Below are positions 24,001 through 34,300 of a stretch of 64,000 nucleotides of DNA, piece by piece. The DNA is from Plazaster borealis (Eukaryota; Echinodermata; Asteroidea; Forcipulatida; Labidiasteridae): NCBI GenBank assembly GCA_021014325.1, contig CM037463.1:6641001-6705000 (forward strand), written 5' to 3'. The translations under genes were made by a program, and so were the position numbers. The notes under the pieces are model-generated. The model worked only from the letters and a program-made list of their open reading frames with translations. It was not told the DNA's origin and did no database searches. Within the stretch, counting starts at the first letter, position 1. Each line of letters opens with the position of its first letter.

Positions 24001-24336
24001 TATCCCTGTCTCCCTCAAAGCCTTGGGACGGACCAAATGCGCTCCTGCGTCCAACACCGGGGACTTGAGGCTACCCCTGTCGTCAGGACTCAGGACCTGT
24101 CTATCGTTCTTGTGGTGGGGGTAAGACGTATGCGATGAAGCTGCTGAGCCGAGAATCTCGGCGATTGAAAAGGATGACTTGGTACCTGCCGAGGATGCAG
24201 AGGGCGGCGGCGTAGGGAGATCATCGCAATTGCTCTCGTGTCCACTGGAGTCCGGTGAAGGTGTCGGTGCAAGAAGTTCTAAATTGGCATCCGTGCTACA
24301 GAAACTGTCGTCAGCGTTCATGATGCCCACTTCCAT
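5766..24336 (-). CDS. msxlx: ANTP-class homeobox gene, probable Msxlx (gene span, 3 exons)
   Basis: This is a sequence-specific DNA-binding transcription factor acting in the nucleus. Joining exons 24336-23844, 15512-15314 and 6039-5766 gives an uninterrupted 321-codon frame with GT-AG introns in matching phases. Residues 56-63 (FSIAEILG) form an EH1 motif of the kind that recruits Groucho/TLE co-repressors. The homeodomain covers residues 179-238, with the recognition helix IKTWFQNRRTKWKK (Gln50, Asn51). The C-terminal part is rich in Ala, Pro and Tyr. The homeodomain resembles Msx and NK-like proteins, but LERLEEEFK and YLSVSKRLELS fit my memory of Msxlx of amphioxus and sea urchin better than true Msx. 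The class is secure; the exact orthology is a recollection, not a search result. Its start lies only about 335 bases from the assembly gap that ends the receptor cyclase gene on the same strand. Confidence 0.85.
6376..6560. repeat. Degenerate ACTCGT hexanucleotide microsatellite
   Basis: Many copies of tactcg and actcgt in runs and variants; a shorter run occurs at about 6750-6790. It lies in intron 2 of the homeobox gene, near its 3' exon. Confidence 0.85.
7455..7704 (+). mobile_element. Degenerate TIR element, family D (also 9350-9652 and 53726-54018)
   Basis: Shared landmarks are cacactttgtgtga, gagtcacgaggaaatagtga, ttttcactgttt and atcaaaactatttgttttac. It ends at the TTAA where a family-A element starts. 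Non-coding. Confidence 0.6.
7705..8082 (-). mobile_element. TIR element family A, TTAA-flanked (copy 1)
   Basis: Ends are ggtatcgtacacgtttggta and the complement of accaaacgtgttcagtgcct, flanked by TTAA on both sides. The centre is a short hairpin around acttcttgcaagaagttttt. The body includes a stretch that reads open by chance. TTAA target sites fit piggyBac or Kolobok-type transposases. Five other close copies are in the window. Confidence 0.8.
8460..8770 (+). repeat. Dispersed repeat with an open frame (partner at 32120-32470)
   Basis: It is similar to the reverse complement of 32120-32470 from ccaaaataatcgttcccgcc through gtgaaatctggcttttac and ttcgcctcgtgaaat. In both copies the first half is open and reads RLS(K/Q)R(D/G)K(L/V)VS...GV(Y/F)M(Q/E)S, so it may derive from a coding sequence. 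I do not recognise it. Confidence 0.5.
8856..9222. mobile_element. Long-armed TIR element family B, TTAA-flanked (copy 1)
   Basis: Nearly the whole element is an inverted repeat: gggacacattgccttggatc at the left pairs with gatccaaggcaacgtgtccc at the right, with arms of about 170 bases that meet near a gaccattttgt...ggccgaccgtg centre. TTAA on both sides. Confidence 0.85.
9350..9652 (-). mobile_element. Degenerate TIR element, family D (copy 2)
   Basis: On the minus strand it shares cacactttgtgtgacc, gagtcacatgaaatt and ttttcactgttt with the copies at 7455 and 53726. Located in intron 2 of the homeobox gene. Confidence 0.55.
10160..12250. other. GC-richer, repeat-free stretch in homeobox intron 2
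   Basis: The base composition rises well above the AT-rich surroundings, with several CpG-containing blocks (10340-10520, 10840-10950, 11460-11830, 11960-12230). I see none of the TIR families found elsewhere in the window. It contains homeodomain-type sites such as gctaattag (near 11486) and a TATA-like gtataaataa (near 10509). It could be a regulatory region or an alternative promoter of the homeobox gene; nothing proves either. Confidence 0.3.
11992..12123 (+). CDS. Possible small ORF or exon within the homeobox intron (unrecognised)
   Basis: A 43-codon frame starts at ATG in a fair context (aacATGG) and reads MAPSVVHSLDVDEQVWEGFD, then DCVCNRFKEFGHESQWDPRM and MEV, with a stop overlapping a possible splice donor (GAG|gtatag). 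The peptide has a balanced, acidic, Trp-containing composition unlike random AT-rich intron translation. It runs opposite to the host gene. I do not recognise it, and a frame of this length can arise by chance. Confidence 0.2.
   Translation: MAPSVVHSLDVDEQVWEGFDDCVCNRFKEFGHESQWDPRMMEV
12806..13180. mobile_element. Degenerate TIR element related to family A, with a perfect 15-bp hairpin
   Basis: Ends resemble family A (agtttggtaattg near the left, cattaccaaacgtatac near the right), but the body has diverged. Its centre holds aatctgagaagcgtt (12970-12984) and its perfect inverted copy (12996-13010), separated by 11 bases. Confidence 0.55.
13181..15313. other. Non-coding part of homeobox intron 2, nothing recognised
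   Basis: AT-rich sequence with a C/G run at 13310-13340. No supported exon or repeat family. Splice-like sites occur only at chance frequency. Confidence 0.5.
15314..15512 (-). CDS. msxlx: Msxlx-like homeobox gene, exon 2 (most of the homeodomain)
   Basis: The acceptor is ttacttgcag|GT and the donor CGAAG|gtgaat. The exon encodes residues 165-230, from GPKPLGRRPRKPGVDRKPR to WFQNR. It contains a basic stretch in front of the homeodomain and homeodomain helices 1 and 2 with most of helix 3. The intron that follows splits the codon for the second Arg of QNRR, that is, inside the recognition helix. The 199-base length keeps the frame with both neighbours. Confidence 0.92.
16567..16816. mobile_element. 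TIR element family F (copy 1)
   Basis: Repeated gaccc/gggtc words in inverted order: gtttagaattgacccggatt near the left pairs with ccggttcaattctgaccggg near the right, and gagcctggctcattttgggg with gtgagcctgacccagaaatg. The second copy is at 48498-48695. Non-coding. Confidence 0.6.
17751..18122 (+). mobile_element. TIR element family A (copy 2, in homeobox intron 1)
   Basis: Begins aaaggcactggacattgtta and ends ccaaacgtgtccagtgccta. The centre differs from other copies (hairpin around caggcctgaagtc), so it may be a subfamily. Confidence 0.8.
18125..23843. other. Repeat-poor part of homeobox intron 1
   Basis: In more than 5.5 kb I find only one G-rich remnant (20417-20550) and AT-rich low-complexity tracts (19585-19605, 21850-21870, 22435-22500). 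No exon, RNA gene or recognisable mobile element is seen. This contrasts with the TE-dense receptor introns. Confidence 0.5.
20417..20550. mobile_element. G-rich TIR-type remnant (family also at 3370-3515)
   Basis: Homologous core ggggctatttaatgtatcaa then accagtcattagtcctg, ended by G and C runs. It lies in intron 1 of the homeobox gene and is one of the few repeats there. Confidence 0.45.
23844..24336 (-). CDS. msxlx: Msxlx-like homeobox gene, exon 1
   Basis: This first coding exon holds residues 1-164 plus one base of codon 165. The ATG has a good context (acaATGG). The exon is Ser/Pro/Thr-rich and acidic near the start, then carries the EH1 repressor motif FSIAEILG at residues 56-63, followed by a low-complexity stretch ending AAFGRPNIPG. 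The splice donor reads CCAG|gtaagt in phase 1, matching the acceptor of exon 2. This arrangement, EH1 in the first exon and homeodomain downstream, is usual for ANTP-class NK-like genes. Confidence 0.85.
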
Positions 24337-24478
24337 TGTTCTTTATTCCTTGAAGACAATCGCGCCGTTGATAAGTGATGAATGCAACCACTAACTATCA
24401 GACCTGTTGCTTAAATCGTTTAAAGTTTGGACTAATCACTAATACATGAATTTTTCCTTATTCATCCTTGAAACTCTG

Positions 24479-24500
24479 CCTTTTATGATTGACAGTGACT
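24479..24500 (-). promoter_or_regulatory. Possible TATA-like element upstream of the homeobox gene
   Basis: On the minus strand CATAAAAGGC lies about 150 bases before the ATG at 24336, in the only sequence (24337-24671) between that gene and the assembly gap. The match is imperfect, and many echinoderm promoters lack a TATA box, so this is a weak candidate. Confidence 0.15.
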
Positions 24501-24671
24501 AAAGGACTTACATAAAACAACGGTTTCCCACCGGTTTTCATCGAGTACCATTTTGTGCAGCAGTTAAAAATGCAATACGTGTTTTAACACTGAGCCATTT
24601 TTATGAGATCTTTCCCTCAGTTGCTAATATGTCAGGCTTGGCTGAACTCCTCGTTAAAGTCGACTCATCTT

Positions 24672-25171
24672 NNNNNNNNNNNNNNNNNNNNNNNNNNNNN
24701 NNNNNNNNNNNNNNNNNNNNNNNNNNNNNNNNNNNNNNNNNNNNNNNNNNNNNNNNNNNNNNNNNNNNNNNNNNNNNNNNNNNNNNNNNNNNNNNNNNNN
24801 NNNNNNNNNNNNNNNNNNNNNNNNNNNNNNNNNNNNNNNNNNNNNNNNNNNNNNNNNNNNNNNNNNNNNNNNNNNNNNNNNNNNNNNNNNNNNNNNNNNN
24901 NNNNNNNNNNNNNNNNNNNNNNNNNNNNNNNNNNNNNNNNNNNNNNNNNNNNNNNNNNNNNNNNNNNNNNNNNNNNNNNNNNNNNNNNNNNNNNNNNNNN
25001 NNNNNNNNNNNNNNNNNNNNNNNNNNNNNNNNNNNNNNNNNNNNNNNNNNNNNNNNNNNNNNNNNNNNNNNNNNNNNNNNNNNNNNNNNNNNNNNNNNNN
25101 NNNNNNNNNNNNNNNNNNNNNNNNNNNNNNNNNNNNNNNNNNNNNNNNNNNNNNNNNNNNNNNNNNNNNNN
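24672..25171. other. Assembly gap (500 N)
   Basis: Exactly 500 unknown bases, a usual placeholder length, so the true size is unknown. It interrupts the receptor cyclase gene within or just after exon 14. The last 70 bases left of the gap contain a short open frame ending at a TAA (24602-24604), but nothing there is recognisable as cyclase sequence. Confidence 0.97.
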
Positions 25172-25333
25172 ACAAAATATTACCCGCCAGATCCATGTAC
25201 TTAGACTCGGCGTCGTACGGCCCCTCTCTTGTGGCTATTTCTTTCATGACGATCGCTATGCTGTAGATGTCGCCCTCTTTGCTCCAATTGGGCTTAGGTT
25301 CTCGCAATAGTTCTGGGGCAATCCAGAGACATT
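25172..25333 (-). CDS. Receptor guanylate cyclase exon 14, cut by the assembly gap
   Basis: The acceptor is gttttgtacag|AA, completing Lys677. It encodes CLWIAPELLREPKPNWSKEG, then DIYSIAIVMKEIATREGPYD and more, up to the first unknown base. The APE motif and the GDIYSxAIVMxEI helix belong to the C-lobe of the kinase homology domain. The true 3' border of the exon lies in the gap. Confidence 0.9.
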
Positions 25334-28300
25334 CTGTACAAAACAAGACAATGGGTTCTTGTCAAAATAAATTGCAAATTACTGAGGGATGCGGGGAGAA
25401 AGCGCCAACGCTCAGTTCGCTCGGCCCAACCGGTCTCATCGAAGACCAATGGGCCGATGCTTGTATACTAATTATTGTTCAGGATGTTGTGATGCATGGT
25501 GGCAAAGATTGAACTGCTGATTAGCGCTATGCGCACAATCACAACATGTACATATACATGTGATAATATAATGCATGGAGGCTATTGTAAATCTTATTTT
25601 TTCCAAAGTTGCAGGAAGAATGTTGCGATCGAGCCCTATTTCAGTACAAGGCAAAGAATGACAATAATTATTTGCAATGGATTTACACAATAATAGAGCT
25701 ACATTATTATTATTGATAGTCAAATCTTTTGTAAACAGGAAGAGATGACCGCGGGTTGTTAGGTCAGGGGAATGGTCCATGCGCGTGGGCAAAGATCAGC
25801 CTATCCCACCCATCACCTTTGGATGAGGCGCTTGGACCGAGCGAACAAAGCTCAGCAGCATAGACTGGCAATTTCTCAAACATTCTCATCAGACGATTGA
25901 GGGCGGTCGTTACTAGAGAGGACCAGAGCCGTATATTGAGAGAGTTGCGACAACTTGCGATTAGAAGCCATTTTGTCTCCAAAAAATGCATTGGCGAATA
26001 CAGGGTGCCAGACTAGTCTGCCCATTGGGTTGTACTGCATTTTGGAACAAAATGGCGTCCAGCAACCACGTGACCGGAGAAAGCTGGTCCCTCCATGTCG
26101 CAACTCTCTCAATACACAGCTCTGGAGAGGACCAGAGCCGTATATTGATACACAGCTCTGGAGAGGGCTGTTCCGTTGGGTTCTTTGAGCACGTGGCAAC
26201 AATGAAGAAACGGTACCGGATAAAATCATTATTTAATTACATAGGTGCACACAACTGGGTTAACAGTTACAACATGCTGACTAACACTTCCCTAATAACA
26301 AAGACTTTCATAACGATAAATTATTTTAATTTTGATTATGTTTTTAGAAATCCGAAAAATAAATGGGCATTATTGAAATAGTCTTGCATCGAGAAGCGAG
26401 TAACCAGCGACTAATAAGGACTAAAAGGTAAGCTTTTTGGATAGAGTTCTCTACTGTATAACCGTGGAGGGAGGAATCCATGATACAACTAAACATAATC
26501 CTTTTAGACCATGCGAAACCTCAGCTCCCACATAATGTACACGTATACTCACTTGACATGACGGCGTGACATCCATGTGCTTCTGTAGCGCCCTCTCTCA
26601 GCGTATGCAGCCCGAAGTCAATGAGTTTGAGCACGAAACGGCTGTCAATGAGGCAGTTAGAGGAGTTGAGTCTACCGTGGACTGACAAGGCACTGCGGTG
26701 AAGGTATTGTACTCCCTGGTAATGCATTGGAATAAAATAATGACATTCTGACGTTTCACAATTTGCTTAGGCTGGACAAATCTGTCCTTTCTTGAAGGTC
26801 GTGTCCGTATGCGCTGGTCGTACTCGAAGCCACCAATTCGAACCCAGCAAGAAAACGCCCCGTTAATTCATAATACAGTGCGCCACCAATAGTTTGTCTT
26901 GGGGAGGTGTTTTCAAAAGACTGTAGTTGGACACACATTACGGGAATTTTGAATGTTGCATTGTGATAAAGCATTTCAAAGTCTCGCATAAAAATATATA
27001 CCTACTAAAACCAAAATAAAATATTTCTGTTTTATTTTGCGAGGTTGAACTCCCTATTGCGAAGTAGAAAACACCTAGGTAGATCCATTCGATTTGAGGA
27101 TTGTTGGTCACGTGGCATTCATTACTCAAACTATTACATGGCCTATGTCATAAACCGTGCATTTTGGTACTATTCACCGTGCATTTTCGTCACATCCTTT
27201 TTTACTATTACACGTTAGACCACACCGTGCACGTGTACCCGTTATACAGAAGCAGAGTAAGAGTAGAGTGGGAGCTGGAACACAATCGATTACATTTTGT
27301 TAATTGTTATAAATCATTGAGTCATATCATAGCAATGTGTATCAAGAGAATATAAACTGTCGGTTTTACCTTTATGACGTCACTTATAAGTGAATACTTG
27401 AAAAGCCAATCAAGTTTAATGGAATCGTTCTGAAGAATATCCTGAAAGAAATACAAACATTTTGTGAAATTATATTTTTGATTAAAAAAACGCTCTTTGT
27501 TTTTGTTTGGGGGGTTTGGGTTTGGGGGCTTTCTGTGTTTATCCGTTGCTAAAAATCATTTCTTCCACATTGCTAGATTTTCACTTCATCAACACATTCA
27601 GCCTAGTAACATTAATAATGACCATAAATGACAACATTGCATGATTATCCAGAATATCATCAACCCCAAAAAGTAGACCTCTTAATACGTCTCGTGTGTA
27701 CACTGTAGGTTTACAGTTACATCAACTGTATAAAGTACACACCCATAATTATTCGGAAGATCGGTGTATAGGGTAGCCTGGTTATTGCATTTTATAGCAG
27801 TGTTGAAGGTCTTGACCGAGGTCTCCCCACGGAAATTGGGGTCTCGGTCTCAGACTTTGAGGTCTCTCCTTTACTACTTATCTATTTACTTTTGTCGTCT
27901 TCAGTTAGCCTAGTATTTTATTTTTTTGTATTTTGTCGTCAGCATTTTGTAATGTCATTGTTCGTATTGTCTGTATTGTCCTCATCTCGTGATTCGCTGT
28001 TTGTTTTTTTGTCGGTATATAGGCTGTTTTCTACAAGCCTCGGCTTACTCTAACAGCCTCATGCTCTCGCTCCTCTCTTGTACATAGTTCATTCCTAGTT
28101 ATTTATTTATTATTTGCTTGAACACTATATTAATTTGGTATACTTATATGCGCTTTTGATTTTGTTACCTTTCTTTGTACTGATATTCTTATATTTAAAT
28201 ATTTTCCAAAAAGAGTATGGAATAAACGTCACATTGAATTGAATTGAATTGAATTGATTCCAACAGTGGCGTTCAGTGGATGACAGACAGTAAACAATTA

Positions 28301-31300
28301 TTACAAAACGTGCTCGTTTGACTTACCATCAGGCTTCCCTTTGGGCAGTACTCATTGATGATAGCCACATTTGGAGCATCCACACATAATCCAATGAACC
28401 GCGCCAGATTTTGGTGTCCTACATTCCGCATCTTAGAAATCACACATTTAGTGGGGAACATTCTTATAACTTTCTCTTTCATAGCTTTCTTTCTCAGAAA
28501 CAAAAAAAAATCCCAGTAGGCCTACACAGAATCAATTGTATGACAAATTTCCTCAGTCTTTAGCATCAACGGTCCTGGCACAATTTCATGGAGGTTTTAA
28601 GTTGAAAGAATTACTGTTACTTAGCAAAGTATATCTGCTAAAGTTGATCTTTTATGTTGCTCAGCGAATTTTAAGCCGCTGAAATTGAGGACTTTAACAA
28701 CAAAGTTCCAGGGTTCGATTTCAAAAAGAGCTAAGATTGAAGTCTCAACTGCCAATCGATCTTAATTGCTAAGCAAATAAGTGTAATGTCACGATAAAAA
28801 ACCACTAAAAAAGGTAATTATTGACAACTCATCTTAAGATGAATCTTAGTGCTTTGTGAAATCGAGCCGAGGGCTCGATTTCAAAAAGAGCTAAGATTGT
28901 TTTTAAATGCGAATAAATCTGCATTATTATGCAAAGTGTGACGTCACAATACAAATCACTAAATGGCGATATTGACTACTCATCATAGTGTTTTGTGAAA
29001 TTGAGTGAGAAAGAAACCAATGGGGACGTCGCTAAAATATATGAAGTCCAAACAATGGGAGAACAATGTGTGTTTAAGCGTTACATACGAATTATGAACC
29101 TGGGAACAATAGAGGTCCAAACAGTATATAGGGACTTGAAACACTACGTGGCCTACACACGTCCACACAGTTTGTTTTACAATGTTGAAGAATATGTTTG
29201 TTTTTGAATTCCTCATACTCAAATGAATTCTCACGTTCACCATGATTTTCGGTACTGTGCGAGTAGACACAAAAAGCATGGCTTCATAAATTACTATTCG
29301 TTAATGGTTACACTTTGTAAACAGAAATATTCAACTTTGTTGAGCTATGCATTGCCAGTGGTGATCACAAGGTACGAAAAACCACGGAAACCTGTCGTGT
29401 ATTGGAAATGTATGTCTGACCTATGCAAGCCACCGCTCTTAGGCGAGCTAGGCAATGGTACGTTAACGAATGGCTTTTGCCATAATTATGATTTTAGGGC
29501 TGTTATTTAATCTATTTGTAGCAATTCAAACAAATTTACGCATTTTCATTATTGCTCCCTAGCTAGCGTGACGCATTCTAAACGAACAATACAGTCCGCG
29601 CCATATTCTAGTATCCTGCACTGAAAAAATGAACGGTACAATCATTGGCATATCAATGATAAATTATATTTAAACTAATTCGCCCTGGGACTCAAGCAAA
29701 TAAATAAAAAAATTCTTAAGTGCACTGAACAAAGGAGTGTAAACAGAGTGTATGCATCACAAAGCTTTTCATTATTGAATTGCGGCCTAATGGTTATTAA
29801 TGAATAATAGGAGTTATACCAAAGTGACTCTTACAATTGACTAGAATACGGGTATTCAGGTTACACACTTACATTTGTAAGCTCTATTAGAAGATTCCTC
29901 TTGAGGTCTACGCGGTCCTTTTCTAGTCTCTTGATAGCTACAGTATGACCCTGGCGGCGGGAAAAATAATACATCACTTTTATGTAGGACAACTGGTGAT
30001 GTGCATTGTTAACAATTTAGTTCTTGATTTTAAATAACAACAGGAGCTGCTTAAACTACTGTCACCCACTCATAGCCAAATCAGAGTCAGGGTTACACTT
30101 TAAAGGTGTCGTACACATTTGGTAATTACTCAAAACAAATATTAGCATAAAAACTTACTTGGTAACAAGCAATGGGGAGCTGTTGATAGTATAAAACATT
30201 GTAGGAAACGACTCCCTCTGAAGTAACGTAGTTTTTGAGAAAGAGGTAATTTCTCACTAAAATAATTAAAAAAAACTTCTTGCAAGAAGTTTTTTTATTC
30301 CTATCTGAAAGCACACAAATTTGTACAACAAGGGTGTTTTTTCTTTCCTCATTTTCTTGCGACTTCGATGACCAATTGATCCCAAATTGTCACAGGCTTG
30401 TTATTTTATGCATATGTTGGGATACGCCAAGTGAGAACACTGGTCTTTGACAATTTCCAAACGTGTTCAGTGCCTTTAAATGGAGTCCAGCAACGATGAC
30501 AAAAATCACTCCATTTTAGGAGTCAAACAACTCCGTTAAAGAGTCTCCACTTACTCCTTTTCACAAGTATAATGAGGCCAAGTCCGAATTGGCGGCTACA
30601 GCTACGGCTATGGCTGGGTCACTGCGTCATCATACGTTGAAGTATAGGACATCCTTAGCAACACCATCAGCAGAGGCCGTAGCCGTAGCCTGCAAATTCG
30701 GATAAGGCTTGACTCTCTTAATAGAACATGAAACACAAGAAAAAACGTTCAGGCACAACAACTTCGTGCTCAATTAATTTATTACCCGGTGTATTGCCAC
30801 AGTTTACAAATGGTTGCCATTATTATCACCAACTCAAAATATGAAAGGGACCAAACGCTCACCGGTAAAGCATTCGACCTTTATGAACAAAAGTAAGGGA
30901 GCCATGATGACCGGCACACATAGCCCGAACATCTGACGTCACACTTCCAGGCTCGTGAATAACACGTCACTTCGGAGCGGACCAATCATAACACAGATAT
31001 GGAAAGCTTACGTCACTGCCCGTTTAACCAATGAGATCCTTGTATCCAATGAAATCATTGGGTCTGTAAAACCAATACCTGTCTTTAGGGGACCGGTCTA
31101 CGGCACACATCCCTCTAGAAGACAGACCACAAGGGCGTGTGTTCAATGAGTTTTATACTGTGAAAAGTGTATTCACTTACGCAGTAAAACATTCCAACTT
31201 AACTGGTAAGATTCGGTAAACAATAACCATTGAATTTAATGAAACCATTACATCACATCATTTAGGCTTAACCCACCTGATAAAAAGCAGTTTTTGTGAA

Positions 31301-34300
31301 AATTTGTCTCCCCTCTTCCGTCCTGACGGATAAATTTTCCTGTGATTAAACCATGAGAAATGCAGACATAAATAAATAAATAAAAATAAAAAAATCAATT
31401 ATTGACGACATTTCAATACGAATTTAGCAAGAGCTCAACAATTTTATGAAGCTTTCGTTTCTTCTCTAGATGAAGACCTTCATGGATTATTGCACTTTTC
31501 TCTGCTGTGCATAAAAATTGTTGTTTTGCTCTTCAATCATAAAATTGCTAACCATTAACCCTGGAAAAATATCGTTTCTGACATTTATATTTCAATTTTC
31601 AGATTCAATATGCTTTCCGGTGGCCTTCATATTAAATCACAAATACCGCCTGATTGAAGCACAATGGTCGAAAGGCATTGTGGGAGGGGGAAATGTGCAA
31701 ACAGTGTTCCTTTTTCCTTCCCACGGTGCCTTTCGACACCATTGTGCGAAATCAACTAAATGGTATTTGCGATAGACCTTACACCTCAGTTTAATAAACG
31801 TCACATCAACAATCGCGCAAATTGTTGTCCCATCGGCCCTCTATTGTCTTCACACCGCAGAGTCTAGACGTTTAATCTCGTGACACCTAACCCCGAATAT
31901 GGCAGAACAGCAACCACCAGTATAATATTTTAAACTTCAAATATTTATACACTTACAATGGAAAAGGTGGAACTTGTTGGTACCCTCCCAAGTTCACCTT
32001 GGAACTGAAGCTCCTCCCACTTTATTTGCCACGCCCTGTTTTGGATCTCGGCACCCTTCTTCAGTTGTCTGTATAGATGTACATAGACAAATGGTGGATT
32101 CATTTTTAGTGCATTGTCGCAGACTATAATCGCGACGTGAAATCTGGAATATTCAATTTCACGAGGCGAAGCCAAGTGAAAAGGAAAAGCCAGATTTCAC
32201 CGGGTAAATAGGTCTATATTCTGCGCCAATGCACGAACGAAAAGCACTTTTTTGTTTAACTCAACACGCAGATCCTTGTCATTTGAACTTTGTTCACAGT
32301 AATCACAAAACAGACAGAAACTCGTCCAACCCATTCTAACTATTTTATTTAAAAAGACCCTTCTAAACAACATGGACGACTCCATGAAGACACCAAACCG
32401 CTGCGACACGACCTTGCCTCTTTGGGACAAACGGGCGGAAAACGATTATTTTGGGATCGATGAGGCGAAACATTATCTATTTCGGACCCTATTAGTTTCA
32501 CATCTCAGGCAGAGACAGGGTCACATGTACAGAAATACGAAACATCAGGAGTTACAGACATTATAAGGAAAACAAAACAGGCTAAATGGAGGTGGGCTGG
32601 ACACACTGCCCGAAAAACAGACAACAGATGGCCAACAAGACTAATGGAGTGCCAACCAAGAACGAGGAAAATGAGAAGAGGCAGAGAAAGAAGAAGATGG
32701 ATGGATGACATTAGATCTTATGCAGGAATGGACAAGAACAGCAAGGAATGTAAATGAACGGCATTTTCACGAGGAGGGCTACAATGCAGGAAATAATATA
32801 TGGCAAAATAATGTATGGCACGTCACGCGTATTCCACCAATCAAATGACAAGTATATAATAAGAATATCACGTCTTTACGGCTGAGGTCAAAGATAATAC
32901 TTGCCGCTATTCTATGCCGCCCTCACAAAATTAATCAAATGTCTGCCAATCAAATTGTACAATCTGCGACCTTCGCAAAGTTTCAGTGCAATGCGATTAG
33001 AACAAAATATGGGTACGCCTCAATCTATTCCAGCGTTATTCAGTTTTTAATTACCAGTGTTGAAAGGAAGACCTTCTGAAAGGCATTGGGGTATAATGAG
33101 TTATGACTAGTGTGTTTTCCATTTGCTTTTTGTTTTTGTGTGGTTTCCCCCCCCCCTCTCCGCCTTTCTCTCTCCCTCTCTCTAGATTAACTCATTTACG
33201 GAGGACCGTGCAATCATAATGTTTTCAGACCGAGCATCTCTTCAAAAGATATAATTACACGGTGTTCTCGAAAAGGTCAATTACGGTCGGTACTACAATT
33301 ACAGGTTCACGCAACTCAATTTGCAACTCCCACTAGACACTCAAAGAGGAAGTCTCAATTGAAAAGAAAGAACCGAGACGAATGTCAAGAAAACATGCTG
33401 GCTTTTGTTGACAAGAAAATAGGTTTCTCTCAGCATACATCAATCCATGGATGGTTCACTAGCATATTACAAAATAAAAATAGTTTGATAAAAGGTATCA
33501 ACAACAATCATTGGAAACACATCAACTCAAACTAATAATGAATATATAAATAAATAAATAAAATCTGATTGAACAAATCCTGTCGGTTCTTCCATTCTAT
33601 TTTCACGAATGTTTTATATTTTTAATTTTATTTTACTTATAATTATATTTTCCTCTAATTTGTTTGGAACACTACACCTTGACCTTTAAACAAATTAAAG
33701 CCGCAAGGACAATCTTGTATTAATTAGGGCTGAAAAATAAATATGAAGCTTGGACAACGCCGACCTGAACCCGTATCTATGTCAATATTATGTGTCGTAT
33801 GCTACAATTTGAGACTTTAGTAGAGTACAGCTTATTGTAATTCTTCTCTGGATGATTAATTTAGCAATTTTTTTTTAGTTCCATTCGATTCAATGTATCT
33901 CAAAGTAGGGCAGTAAACTGTAATCATCTTAATAAATGAATGTATTGTAATTCTTCTCTGGATGATTAATTTAGCAATTTTTTTTTAGTTCCATTCGATT
34001 CAATGTATCTCAAAGTAGGGCAGTAAACTGTAATCATCTTAATAAATGAATGAATTGGGTCAATCCACTTCGTATCCTTGGCCCCCATTGCAATCCTATT
34101 GTTTCGCCCTCTGAAATATTCTTCGGCCACGTTCTCGAAACTTGCTACCGATTTGCTCAGCGCAAAGAGCGCAATCAAGGTTTTGTGTAATAATGTACAT
34201 GTAATGCGGTGCACATCTCACGCCCGTCTGCGCAAAGAGATATAATAAATGAGCGCGCTGAGTAAATCAGTCTGGTTACCATTAGATCTTAGCAGTTGAT

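Noticed and set aside
30880..30960. Alternative receptor exon before VAIKRL
   Set aside because: Splice-like sites exist but no frame fits the family; the 63-base exon at 31277-31339 fits in both phase and sequence.
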